Shown one piece after another: positions 4,830 to 11,850 of a DNA stretch of 11,850 bases (position 1 is the stretch's first letter; each line of letters opens with the position of its first letter). The stretch is taken from positions 1 through 11,850 of the forward strand of contig JAZRGE010000054.1 of assembly GCA_045644025.1 (NCBI GenBank), read 5' to 3'. The DNA is from JAZRGE01 sp045644025 (GTDB lineage: Bacteria; Bacillota; Clostridia; Oscillospirales; Acutalibacteraceae). The position numbers were made by a program, and so were the translations under genes. The notes below the pieces were generated by a model. The model did no database searches. It was not told the DNA's origin and saw nothing but the letters and a program-made list of their open reading frames with translations.

Positions 4830-7610
4830 ATGCAGGATTTTAATTCAACACTCAATCTGCCCAGCACCGAGTTCCCCATGAGAGCCGGTCTGCCCACTAA
4901 AGAACCGCAGACATTGCAGCAGTGGCAGGATGCCGATACCTACGGCGAACTTATGAAAAAGAACGAGGGCAAGCCTTTGTATGTTCTTCACGATGGCCCG
5001 CCCTATGCCAACGGTGTTATTCATTTGGGCACCGCTCTTAATAAGTCTCTTAAGGATTTCATCCTTCGCTATAAGAATATGACAGGCTTTAAGGCTCCCT
5101 ATGTGCCCGGTTATGATACTCATGGCTTGCCCACCGAATTGAAGGCTCGCAAGCAGGCCGGCCTTGAATCCGATGAGGCGGTTTCTCCCGTTGCTATCCG
5201 CAAGCTTTGCCGTGATTTTGCTTTGGGCTTTGTGGATAGCCAGCGCAAGCAGTTTGAGAGACTGGGCGTGCTTGGCGAATGGGATAATCCTTATCTTACT
5301 CTTTCCAATGATTACGTTGCCAAGCAGATTGAGATTTTTGGCAGCATGGCTGAAAACGGCTATATCTACAAGGGCTTAAAGCCCGTTTATTGGTGCCCCG
5401 AGTGTAAGACTGCATTGGCCGAAGCAGAGATCGAATATGCCGAGGATCCTTGCTATTCTATCTATGTGAAGTTCCCCGTTAAGGAAGACGGCGGAAAGCT
5501 TGCAGCCTTGGGTGCCGATCTTTCCAAGACATATTTTGTTATCTGGACAACCACTTCATGGCCTCTGCCCGGCATCGTGGCTATTTGTGTTGGCCCCGAA
5601 TATGAGTATGTGCTCGTTAAGGCCAGCGATGAATTCTATGTGATGGCTAATGAACTTGTTGCATCTTCTATGGAGGCTGCAGGTATTGCCGATTATGAGA
5701 TTGTTGCATCTATTAAGGGCAGCGAGTTGGAATATATGGTTGCTTCTCATCCCTTTATTGAGCGTGATTCTCTGGTTATCGTGGGCGATCATGTGACTCT
5801 TGAGAGTGGCACAGGCTGTGTTCACACTGCTCCCGGCCACGGTGTTGAAGACTACGAAGTATGCCAGAATTATAAAGAGATTCCCATTATTGTCCCTGTG
5901 GACAGCAAGGGTATCCTTACCGCCGAAGCAGGAGAGTTTGCAGGTCTTTCCACCGATGATGCCAGCAAGGCTATCGCAAAGAAATTGGAAGCCACAGGCC
6001 TTCTCTTTGCTCTCAAAAAGATAATTCACCAGTATCCCCATTGCTGGAGATGTAAATCTCCCATCGTGTTCCGTGCCACCGAGCAGTGGTTCTGCTCCAT
6101 TTCTTCCTTTGCCGATAAGGCTATTGCAGAGATCAAGAATGTTAAGTGGATTCCCGAATGGGGCGAGGATAGGATTGCAGGCATGATCCGCGACAGAAGC
6201 GATTGGTGTATTTCTCGTCAGCGCGTTTGGGGTGTGCCGATTCCTATCGTTTATTGTAAAGATTGCGGCAAGGAGCTTATCAATAAGGATACTATTGCTC
6301 ATATTGCCAATGTTTTCCGTGAGCATGGCGCAGATGCCTGGTACACAATGGATGCCAAGGATCTGCTTCCTGCCGATGTTGCTTGCTCTTGCGGCTGCAA
6401 GGAATTCGAAAAAGAAACCGATATTATGGACGTTTGGTTTGATTCCGGTGTGTCTCACGCTGCTGTGTGTGATGCAAGGGATTATCTCCGCCGCCCTGCC
6501 GATCTTTATCTCGAAGGTGCCGATCAGTACAGAGGCTGGTTCCAGTCTTCCTTGCTCACAAGCGTTGCTTCCGGTGCAGGCACTCCTTATAAAGCTGTTG
6601 CCACCCATGGTTGGGTTGTGGATGGTGAGGGCAAAGCCATGCATAAGTCGCTTGGAAACGCTATTGATCCTGCTGAAGTAGTTGATCAGTACGGTGCCGA
6701 TATTCTTCGTCTTTGGGTTGCTTCTTCCGATTATCACGCTGATATTCGTATCTCCAAGGATATTCTGAAGCAGCTTTCCGAGATCTACAGAAAGATCCGC
6801 AACACCGCCAGATTTATTCTGGGATGTCTTGGCGATTTTGATCCCAATAGGGATATGGTGGCCTTCGATAAGCTCACAGAGCTTGATAAATATGCTCTGG
6901 CTCTTAAGGATAATCTTGTGAAGAACTGCCGCCAGGCATATGAGGATCTTGAATTCCATCTTATCTTCCACAACATCCACAACTTCTGTGTTGTTGATAT
7001 GTCCAACTTCTATCTGGATGTTATTAAGGATAGACTTTATTGCGAGAAGACTGATAGCGAGACAAGAAGGGCCGCTCAGACTACAATTTATCAGATTCTG
7101 GATGCTCTCACCAGGCTTATTGCTCCTATCCTTGCCTTCACATCCGATGAGATTTGGTCTTATATGCCTCACCTTGATTCTCACGATACCCGCAATATTA
7201 TTTTCAACGAGATCCCCGAGATTTCTGCCGATGCCGATGCCGAATTTATGGCTCGTTGGAAGAATATTCAGGCTATTAGGGATGATGTTAAGAAGGCACT
7301 TGAAATTGCTCGAAACGAGAAGGTTATCGGTGCTTCTCTGGAAGCCGCAGTTACAATCTACACAGCCGATGCATCCGTTGCTGTACTTATCAACGAAAAC
7401 AAGGAAATGTTTAAGGGAATTCTTATTGTTTCCGAAGTAGCTGTTGAAAATTGCGAGGGCGGCACCTTTGCGGGCGAGGTTGTTGGTGTGTCCGTTAAGC
7501 ACGCAGAGGGCGAAAAGTGCGATCGCTGCTGGATCTATTCCGAGACAGTGGGCAACAACAAAGAAGGCTCCCACGTTTGCGAGCGCTGCGCTAAGGTGCT
7601 TGGTCTTTAA
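4830..7610 (+). CDS. ileS: Isoleucyl-tRNA synthetase, IleS1 type with C-terminal zinc finger
   Basis: A 926-residue class I aminoacyl-tRNA synthetase that charges tRNA-Ile. Order of parts: N-terminal Rossmann catalytic half with P-P-Y-A-N-G-V-I-H-L-G-T (HIGH motif, residues 65-68), then Y-D-T-H-G-L-P-T-E. Next comes a CP1 editing domain (residues ~190-400, with W-T-T-T-S-W-P-L and G-T-G-C-V-H-T-A-P-G-H-G), then the second catalytic half with D-V-W-F-D-S-G and W-F-Q-S-S-L. The KMSKS loop reads A-M-H-K-S (residues 603-607). The anticodon-binding helical domain follows, and a C-terminal zinc finger has Cys897, Cys900, Cys917 and Cys920. An additional cysteine cluster (C-K-D-C, C-S-C-G-C) lies in the second half. 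Both signature motifs deviate from consensus. Length and zinc finger match the standard bacterial type, not the mupirocin-resistant IleS2. No T-box leader is present. The ribosome binding site AAGGGAG lies about 12 bases upstream. Confidence 0.98.
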   Translation: MQDFNSTLNLPSTEFPMRAGLPTKEPQTLQQWQDADTYGELMKKNEGKPLYVLHDGPPYANGVIHLGTALNKSLKDFILRYKNMTGFKAPYVPGYDTHGLPTELKARKQAGLESDEAVSPVAIRKLCRDFALGFVDSQRKQFERLGVLGEWDNPYLTLSNDYVAKQIEIFGSMAENGYIYKGLKPVYWCPECKTALAEAEIEYAEDPCYSIYVKFPVKEDGGKLAALGADLSKTYFVIWTTTSWPLPGIVAICVGPEYEYVLVKASDEFYVMANELVASSMEAAGIADYEIVASIKGSELEYMVASHPFIERDSLVIVGDHVTLESGTGCVHTAPGHGVEDYEVCQNYKEIPIIVPVDSKGILTAEAGEFAGLSTDDASKAIAKKLEATGLLFALKKIIHQYPHCWRCKSPIVFRATEQWFCSISSFADKAIAEIKNVKWIPEWGEDRIAGMIRDRSDWCISRQRVWGVPIPIVYCKDCGKELINKDTIAHIANVFREHGADAWYTMDAKDLLPADVACSCGCKEFEKETDIMDVWFDSGVSHAAVCDARDYLRRPADLYLEGADQYRGWFQSSLLTSVASGAGTPYKAVATHGWVVDGEGKAMHKSLGNAIDPAEVVDQYGADILRLWVASSDYHADIRISKDILKQLSEIYRKIRNTARFILGCLGDFDPNRDMVAFDKLTELDKYALALKDNLVKNCRQAYEDLEFHLIFHNIHNFCVVDMSNFYLDVIKDRLYCEKTDSETRRAAQTTIYQILDALTRLIAPILAFTSDEIWSYMPHLDSHDTRNIIFNEIPEISADADAEFMARWKNIQAIRDDVKKALEIARNEKVIGASLEAAVTIYTADASVAVLINENKEMFKGILIVSEVAVENCEGGTFAGEVVGVSVKHAEGEKCDRCWIYSETVGNNKEGSHVCERCAKVLGL

Positions 7611-7637
7611 TTTCCATCCTTTTGAGGAGAGATATAA

Positions 7638-8135
7638 ATGTCGGTTTATATTGTTCTTATTGCGGCTGCATTGCTCACCGCAATAGATCAGATAACTAAA
7701 TATATGATAATCCACAATATTCCCTTTGGTTCTTCTATGGAGATCCTGCCCGGTATTGTTGATTTTACATATATTCACAATCAGGGTGCCGCGTTTGGAA
7801 TGCTGCAGGGAATGTCTTGGGTGCTGCTTTCGGTATCGGCAGTTGTTATTCTGCTGTGCCTGGCTTTGCTCTTAAGGCGTTCCTTCCAGAGCCCGATTAT
7901 GACATGGGCTATCACCTTTGTTCTGGCAGGCGGCCTTGGCAACATGATAGATAGAATCTTCCGCGGCGGCAACGTTGTGGATTTTATCGAGCTTAAGTTT
8001 ATTGATTTTGCAATCTTTAATTTTGCCGATATTTGCGTTACTCTCGGTGCTGTGCTGATTGTGCTTGAGTTTATTCTTGAACTCTGGAGAGATTTCAAGA
8101 AATCCAAAAAATTAAACGAAGAGGAAACTTTATGA
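7638..8135 (+). CDS. lspA: Lipoprotein signal peptidase (signal peptidase II)
   Basis: A 165-residue membrane aspartic protease that removes the signal peptide from diacylated prolipoproteins, ahead of the lipobox cysteine. Four hydrophobic segments are visible (about residues 3-18, 57-80, 88-101 and 128-148). Family motifs are D-Q-I-T-K (residues 17-21), N-Q-G-A-A-F-G (48-54), G-N-M-I-D-R (101-106), V-V-D-F with catalytic Asp115, and F-N-F-A-D with catalytic Asp131. The C-terminal tail is charged. GAGGAG sits 8 bases before the ATG. The stop overlaps the next start as ATGA, indicating translational coupling with the pseudouridine synthase gene. ileS-lspA-rluD is a conserved order in Gram-positive bacteria. 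Length and motifs are typical. Confidence 0.97.
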   Translation: MSVYIVLIAAALLTAIDQITKYMIIHNIPFGSSMEILPGIVDFTYIHNQGAAFGMLQGMSWVLLSVSAVVILLCLALLLRRSFQSPIMTWAITFVLAGGLGNMIDRIFRGGNVVDFIELKFIDFAIFNFADICVTLGAVLIVLEFILELWRDFKKSKKLNEEETL

Positions 8136-9046
8136 GTGATCAAAAGACATTTATTTATGATGGCAAAGAGCCTATCAGGATAGATGTCTTTTTGAGCGAT
8201 ATAATGGGTATTTCCCGTTCGGCCGCAGCTCGCCTTACCGAGCAAGGAATGGTGCGGGCAGATGGCAGGGAAGTGGCTAAAAATTTCAAGTTATCCTCGG
8301 GTTGCTGCATAGTTGTTGAGCCCGAAGAATGTGTTGAATCCGAAGCCGCTCCCGAAAATATACCCATAGACATCATCTATGAGGATGCCGACGTGCTTGT
8401 GGTGAATAAACCTAAGGGTATGGTTGTTCACCCTGCGCCGGGCAACCCTTCGGGTACTTTGGTGAATGCTTTGCTCTATCATTGCGGAGAAAGCCTATCC
8501 GGTATTGGCGGAGTGATCCGCCCCGGTATTGTGCACAGGATAGATAAGGATACAAGCGGCCTTTTAATGGTTGCTAAGAATGATGCGGCTCATATTGCTC
8601 TTTCTGAGCAGATAAAGGATCACAGTTTTATCCGTGAATACGAAGCCGTGGTGCACGGAATCCCCAAGAACAGGGAAGCCACGATCAATGCACCTATCGG
8701 CCGTCATCCTGTGAAAAGGAAGCAAATGGCTGTTACTGCTGTTAATTCAAAGCCGGCAATCACAGACTACACCGTGCTGGAAGAGTTGAACGGTTTTTCT
8801 CATCTTCGCCTTAAATTGCACACAGGTCGCACTCACCAAATAAGAGTACATATGGCCTTCGCAGGCCACCCCGTGGCCGGAGATGAAGTCTATGGTCCAA
8901 GAAAAACTGCTGTGGCAGGAGGCCAGGTTCTCCATGCCAAGAAGCTCGGATTCGTGCATCCCACTAAGGGCGAGTATATGGAATTCGAGACAGAGCTGCC
9001 TGAGTATTTTATAGATTTTTTAGATAGTGTTAAAGAGGATAAATAA
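8132..9046 (+). CDS. rluD: RluA/RluD-family ribosomal large subunit pseudouridine synthase
   Basis: A 304-residue enzyme that isomerises specific uridines of 23S rRNA to pseudouridine. An N-terminal S4-like RNA-binding region (about residues 15-65, R-I-D-V-F-L-S ... S-R-S-A-A-A-R-L) precedes the catalytic domain. This domain holds V-V-N-K-P-K-G-M-V-V-H-P, the catalytic H-R-I-D-K-D-T-S-G with Asp138, and the C-terminal L-K-L-H-T-G-R-T-H-Q-I-R-V-H signature. This layout and the position behind lspA match Bacillus ylyB and Escherichia rluD, but RluA-family members differ in target, so the exact uridine sites are inferred. It overlaps lspA by ATGA and the following HAD gene by TAATG. GAGGAAA upstream of 8132 serves as ribosome binding site. 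Confidence 0.94.
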   Translation: MSDQKTFIYDGKEPIRIDVFLSDIMGISRSAAARLTEQGMVRADGREVAKNFKLSSGCCIVVEPEECVESEAAPENIPIDIIYEDADVLVVNKPKGMVVHPAPGNPSGTLVNALLYHCGESLSGIGGVIRPGIVHRIDKDTSGLLMVAKNDAAHIALSEQIKDHSFIREYEAVVHGIPKNREATINAPIGRHPVKRKQMAVTAVNSKPAITDYTVLEELNGFSHLRLKLHTGRTHQIRVHMAFAGHPVAGDEVYGPRKTAVAGGQVLHAKKLGFVHPTKGEYMEFETELPEYFIDFLDSVKEDK

Positions 9047-9867
9047 TGATTTTCGATGGTTACCTTTTGGTAAGTGATCTGGATCACACCCTTGTTGAAA
9101 AAGGGGAGATTTGCCCCAGATCTGTGGACGCAATTAAATATTTCGTGGCAAACGGCGGTAAGTTTACCGTTGCCACGGGCAGGCATTGGCTTACAGCTAA
9201 GCCCTACTACGATGCCACGGGCTCCAATTGCCCTGCAATCACGTTTGGCAGTCTTGTTTATGATATAGAGAACAGAAAGCCCGTTTGGTATGGCCCCATT
9301 AAGGATTCCACAAAGCAGATCTGCCGCGAGCATATGGATGAGTTCCCCGAAACCGGTGTGATAATCTACACCCTTGAGGAGATTTTTATCACTCGCAACA
9401 ATGCCGCAACAGAGCATTTTGCCGAAATAGTGGGCAGTAATTTTATCAGTGGTTACACAGACGTGGATTCTATAATGGATAAGGAATGGGTTAAGGTGAT
9501 CTTTGCCGATCTTAACGTTGATAGAATTCTTGAAATGGAAGAAAGAGCACTTTCTCGCAACTATAAAGATTATCAAGGCGTGCGAAGCGAGCCCCACCTT
9601 TATGAAGTGAATTCGGGCTCGGAATTCAGCAAGGGCACGGCGCTTCTTTGCCTTGCGGAATATTTGGGGATTTCTCCCGAAAAAGCTTGTGCGATAGGCG
9701 ATTTTTACAACGACGTACCAATGCTTCAGTGTGCAGGAATCAGTGCAACTGTAGCCGATGCATTTGATGATATTAAAGAAATGGTCGATTTTGTGGGCGG
9801 CCGCTGCCAGGATGGCGCTGTTGCCGACTTTATTGAATATATTGAAAATACCGCAAAGGAGAAATAG
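9046..9867 (+). CDS. HAD-superfamily hydrolase, Cof-like (subfamily IIB) phosphatase
   Basis: A 273-residue HAD phosphatase. Motif I is S-D-L-D-H-T-L near the N-terminus, with nucleophile Asp11 and acid/base Asp13. Motif II is the Thr in V-A-T-G-R. The motif III lysine is in E-F-S-K-G, and motif IV is G-D-F-Y-N-D. The C2-type cap inserted between motifs II and III fits the Cof/IIB subfamily. Such enzymes dephosphorylate sugar phosphates, nucleotides or flavin/PLP-type phosphates; the substrate cannot be read from sequence. It starts inside the stop of the preceding gene (TAATG) and ends two bases before the transketolase N-subunit gene, so all are probably co-translated. A role in sugar-phosphate metabolism with transketolase is plausible but only inferred from position. 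Confidence 0.9.
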   Translation: MIFDGYLLVSDLDHTLVEKGEICPRSVDAIKYFVANGGKFTVATGRHWLTAKPYYDATGSNCPAITFGSLVYDIENRKPVWYGPIKDSTKQICREHMDEFPETGVIIYTLEEIFITRNNAATEHFAEIVGSNFISGYTDVDSIMDKEWVKVIFADLNVDRILEMEERALSRNYKDYQGVRSEPHLYEVNSGSEFSKGTALLCLAEYLGISPEKACAIGDFYNDVPMLQCAGISATVADAFDDIKEMVDFVGGRCQDGAVADFIEYIENTAKEK

Positions 9868-9869
9868 GT

Positions 9870-10706
9870 ATGAACATTGATAGAAAAAAAGAACTTATGC
9901 AGATTGCAACAAAGGTTCGTATGGGCGCTGTTGAAGCTGTTTATAGCGGCAACTCCGGCCATCCCGGTGGATCTCTTTCTTGTGCAGATGTGCTCACATA
10001 TCTGTACTTTGAGAAGATGAACGTTGATCCCCAGAACCCCAAGGCAGATGGCAGAGACAGATTCGTGCTTTCCAAGGGCCATTGCGCTCCTGCACTTTAT
10101 TCTGTGCTGGCCAACAAAGGCTTCTTCCCTCTGGAAGAACTTAAGACTCTTCGCAAAGTGGATTCCAGGCTTCAGGGTCATCCCGATATGAAGAAGATCC
10201 CCGGTGTGGATATGTCCACCGGATCTCTTGGTCAGGGCATTTCTGCCGCAGTTGGCATGGCTCTTTCCGGCAAGCATTTCAACAATCCCTATAGGGTTTA
10301 TTCCATTCTCGGCGATGGCGAGTGCGAGGAAGGTCAGGTTTGGGAGGCTGCTATGTTTGCTTCTCATAAGAAGCTGGATAATCTTTGTATCGTTGTAGAT
10401 TTCAACGGACTGCAGATCGATGGCGCTGTTGCCGACGTTAACTCTCCGCTGCCCTTAGATGAGAAATTTGCAGCTTTCGGTTGGAACGTGATCGTGATCA
10501 ACGGCAATGATATGGACGAGATCGACGCTGCTTTTGCCGCCGCCGAGAAGTGCGAAGGCAAGCCCACCGCTATTATTGCCAAGACCACTAAAGGTAAAGG
10601 CGTTTCCTTTATGGAAAACCAGGCAGGCTGGCATGGCAAGGCTCCCAGTCAGGATGAATACAACAAGGCAATGGAAGAACTCACTGCCTACTACAATGCA
10701 CTTTAA
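9870..10706 (+). CDS. Transketolase, N-terminal (thiamine-diphosphate-binding) subunit
   Basis: A 278-residue protein matching only the N-terminal PP domain of transketolase. Motifs are S-G-N-S-G-H-P-G-G-S (residues 27-35), S-K-G-H-C-A-P-A, L-Q-G-H-P-D, S-T-G-S-L-G-Q-G, and the thiamine-diphosphate/metal motif G-D-G (148-150) running to Asn179 in D-F-N-G. It binds the diphosphate and metal; the complementary subunit is encoded directly downstream. Together they transfer two-carbon ketol units between sugar phosphates in the non-oxidative pentose phosphate pathway. Split transketolases are common in Clostridia and archaea. AAAGGAG lies 8 bases before the ATG, which is two bases after the HAD gene stop. 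Length is normal for a split subunit, so this is not a truncation. Confidence 0.96.
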   Translation: MNIDRKKELMQIATKVRMGAVEAVYSGNSGHPGGSLSCADVLTYLYFEKMNVDPQNPKADGRDRFVLSKGHCAPALYSVLANKGFFPLEELKTLRKVDSRLQGHPDMKKIPGVDMSTGSLGQGISAAVGMALSGKHFNNPYRVYSILGDGECEEGQVWEAAMFASHKKLDNLCIVVDFNGLQIDGAVADVNSPLPLDEKFAAFGWNVIVINGNDMDEIDAAFAAAEKCEGKPTAIIAKTTKGKGVSFMENQAGWHGKAPSQDEYNKAMEELTAYYNAL

Positions 10707-10724
10707 TAGGGGAGGAAAAAGACA

Positions 10725-11672
10725 ATGAGTGAATTCGTAAAAGAAGCAACCAGAGAAAGCTATGGTAAGGCGCTGTGTGAACTTGGAAGAGTGAACGAGG
10801 ACTTTATCGTGCTTGATGCCGACCTTTCCTCTGCCACTAAAACAGGCAGCTTTAAGAAAGAATTTCCCGAAAGATTTTACAACTGCGGTATCGCAGAGCA
10901 GAATATGGTAGCTATTGCCGCAGGTGTTGCCACCACCGGCAAGAAGGTTTTTGCCAGCTCTTTCGCAATGTTCACCGCAGGCCGTGCCTTTGAGCAGATC
11001 AGGAACTCTATCGGTTATCCCCATCTCAACGTTATCATTGCTGCTACCCATGCAGGTATCACAGTTGGCGAAGATGGCGCCAGCCATCAGTGCTGTGAGG
11101 ATATCGCTCTTATGCGCACTATCCCTGGTATGACAATTATCAGCCCTGCTGATCCCGTTGAGGCTCACGCCGCTGTTTTTGCCGCCGCAGAGCATGATGG
11201 CCCTGTATATCTCCGCTTTGGCCGTCTGGCTGTGCCCGTGCTTCACGATCCCGAAACATTTGAGTTTAAGATCGGAAAGGCAAACACTCTTAAGGAAGGC
11301 AAGGACGTTGCTATCATCGCCAACGGTGTTATGGTGAACGAGGCTCTCGAAGCCGCAAAGCTTCTCGAGGCCGATGGCATTTCTGCAAAGGTTATCAATA
11401 TGGCCACAATCAAGCCTCTTGATACTGAGTCCGTGCTTGCTGCCGCTAAGGAATGCGGTGCAATCGTTACCGCCGAAGAGCACACCGTTATCGGCGGCCT
11501 TGGTGCTGCTGTTGCCGAGTATCTTTCCGAAAACTGCCCCACACCCGTTGTTAAGGTTGGCGTTGAGGATGTGTTCGGCCGTTCCGGCTCTGCAGGTCAG
11601 CTCCTCGAACTTTATGGTTTGAAGGCTGCCAACATTGCCGAGAAGGCCAAGAAGGCAATCGCTCTTAAGTAA
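10725..11672 (+). CDS. Transketolase, C-terminal (pyrimidine-binding) subunit
   Basis: A 315-residue protein corresponding to the Pyr domain plus the C-terminal domain of transketolase. Near the N-terminus is D-A-D-L-S-S. The catalytic G-I-A-E-Q-N-M follows with Glu58, which activates the thiamine N1'. Further along are F-A-S-S-F-A-M-F, A-T-H-A-G-I-T-V-G-E-D-G-A-S-H-Q and P-A-D-P-V-E-A. The C-terminal part contains a transketolase_C-like Rossmann region (V-A-I-I-A-N-G-V) and E-E-H-T-V-I-G-G-L-G. It forms the active site with the upstream subunit. The start is 18 bases after that gene and has a strong GGGGAGG site at 10709-10715. The resemblance to DXP synthase C-terminal regions is shared family structure, and the pairing with an N-subunit settles transketolase. 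It is the last plus-strand gene before a terminator. Confidence 0.96.
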   Translation: MSEFVKEATRESYGKALCELGRVNEDFIVLDADLSSATKTGSFKKEFPERFYNCGIAEQNMVAIAAGVATTGKKVFASSFAMFTAGRAFEQIRNSIGYPHLNVIIAATHAGITVGEDGASHQCCEDIALMRTIPGMTIISPADPVEAHAAVFAAAEHDGPVYLRFGRLAVPVLHDPETFEFKIGKANTLKEGKDVAIIANGVMVNEALEAAKLLEADGISAKVINMATIKPLDTESVLAAAKECGAIVTAEEHTVIGGLGAAVAEYLSENCPTPVVKVGVEDVFGRSGSAGQLLELYGLKAANIAEKAKKAIALK

Positions 11673-11684
11673 AATGCAAAATAT

Positions 11685-11717
11685 AAAGAACCCGATACAA
11701 TCTGTATCGGGTTCTTT
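11685..11717. terminator. Intrinsic terminator, probably bidirectional
   Basis: A perfect 15-base inverted repeat (AAAGAACCCGATACA and its complement) surrounds a 3-base loop. On the plus strand it ends in a T-rich run (11712-11718) directly after the transketolase gene. Read on the minus strand, the stem is followed by a T/A-rich tract (complement of 11673-11687), so it could also stop the convergent gene entering from the right. The core CCCGATACA gives a stable stem. Confidence 0.9.
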
Positions 11718-11740
11718 TATGCTTAAATTTTATTTGCAGA

Positions 11741-11850
11741 TTATTTTTCAAGGGATTCAAGCTTTGATACTAAAGAATTAAGCCAATCTCCTTCGAAAAG
11801 CTCTATTGTGCCTGCATCGCAAGCGGCTGCAAGCTTGGGATCAATGGGAA
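11741..11850 (-). CDS. C-terminal end of a probable Mrp/NBP35-like P-loop ATPase (5' end outside window)
   Basis: On the minus strand an open frame enters from the right edge and stops at TAA (11743-11741), encoding 35 visible residues. They begin P-I-D-P-K-L-A-A-A-C-D-A-G and end in a Leu/Glu-rich amphipathic helix with terminal Lys. The P-(I/L)-D-P-x-(L/I)-A-x-x-C-D-x-G pattern is what I associate with the C-terminal strand of Mrp/NBP35 (ParA/MinD superfamily) iron-sulfur carrier ATPases in Clostridia; the Walker motifs lie outside the window. That this is coding is supported by the family-like sequence, by the convergent orientation and by the terminator hairpin 24 bases beyond its stop. 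The frame is too short here to prove the family; another MinD-like ATPase is the main alternative. Confidence 0.6.
   Translation of the reverse strand, partial: PIDPKLAAACDAGTIELFEGDWLNSLVSKLESLEK

Noticed and set aside
5556..7778. A 740-codon open frame on the minus strand opposite ileS and lspA
   Set aside because: It is unusually long, but its translation is rich in Asn, Cys, His and Ile with no recognisable domain, and it lies wholly opposite two clearly conserved genes. It follows from the codon bias of the sense strand (few sense codons that read as antisense stops in that frame).
10455..11483. A 342-codon minus-strand open frame opposite the transketolase genes
   Set aside because: Same low-complexity Cys/His/Gly-rich character, no family motif, and it crosses two well-identified genes; a shadow of codon bias.
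1..11850. Mobile elements, CRISPR arrays, tRNA or rRNA genes, phage or defence genes
   Set aside because: No direct-repeat arrays, transposase or integrase motifs, or tRNA-like clover-leaf sequences were seen; coding density by recognised housekeeping genes is nearly complete.

Overview
The window reads as an ordinary chromosomal housekeeping segment of a Firmicute, most likely a member of the class Clostridia (Oscillospiraceae/Ruminococcaceae-like). The evidence is gene content and order: endonuclease-type mutL followed by miaA, the ylmE-sepF-divIVA-ileS-lspA-rluD order known from the Gram-positive dcw-distal region, and a transketolase split into two subunits. Strong AGGAGG-type ribosome binding sites and moderate GC content by eye agree. 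The genus is not resolvable from sequence reading alone.

Layout: twelve plus-strand genes run from the left edge to 11672 with very small gaps or overlaps (largest gap 55 bases), so the whole block could be one long transcript or a few nested ones. Bases 1-1595 hold DNA mismatch repair (mutL, cut at the left edge) and tRNA modification (miaA). Bases 1611-4774 hold a cell-division block: a membrane-anchored HlyD/RND-adaptor-like protein, the PLP-homeostasis protein YlmE/YggS, the FtsZ-tethering protein SepF, and a DivIVA-like coiled-coil protein starting at TTG. Bases 4830-9046 hold isoleucyl-tRNA synthetase, lipoprotein signal peptidase and an RluA/RluD-family rRNA pseudouridine synthase. Bases 9046-11672 hold a HAD-family phosphatase followed by the two halves of transketolase. 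A strong, apparently bidirectional terminator hairpin (11685-11717) closes the block. Beyond it the 3' end of a minus-strand gene, probably an Mrp/NBP35-type P-loop ATPase, enters from the right edge, so the two transcription units converge.

How they fit together: the genes serve growth and division (SepF and DivIVA for septum and pole organisation, IleS and RluD for translation, LspA for lipoprotein maturation, transketolase for the pentose phosphate pathway). I see no mobile element, CRISPR array, RNA gene, phage gene or defence system, and no convincing undescribed system. Points worth a second look are small: IleS departs from consensus in both class I signature motifs; MiaA has an altered D-I-G-T-A-K-P segment; an RND-adaptor-like protein sits in the division cluster with no transporter; the cluster lacks ylmG and ylmH; and ileS has no T-box leader.
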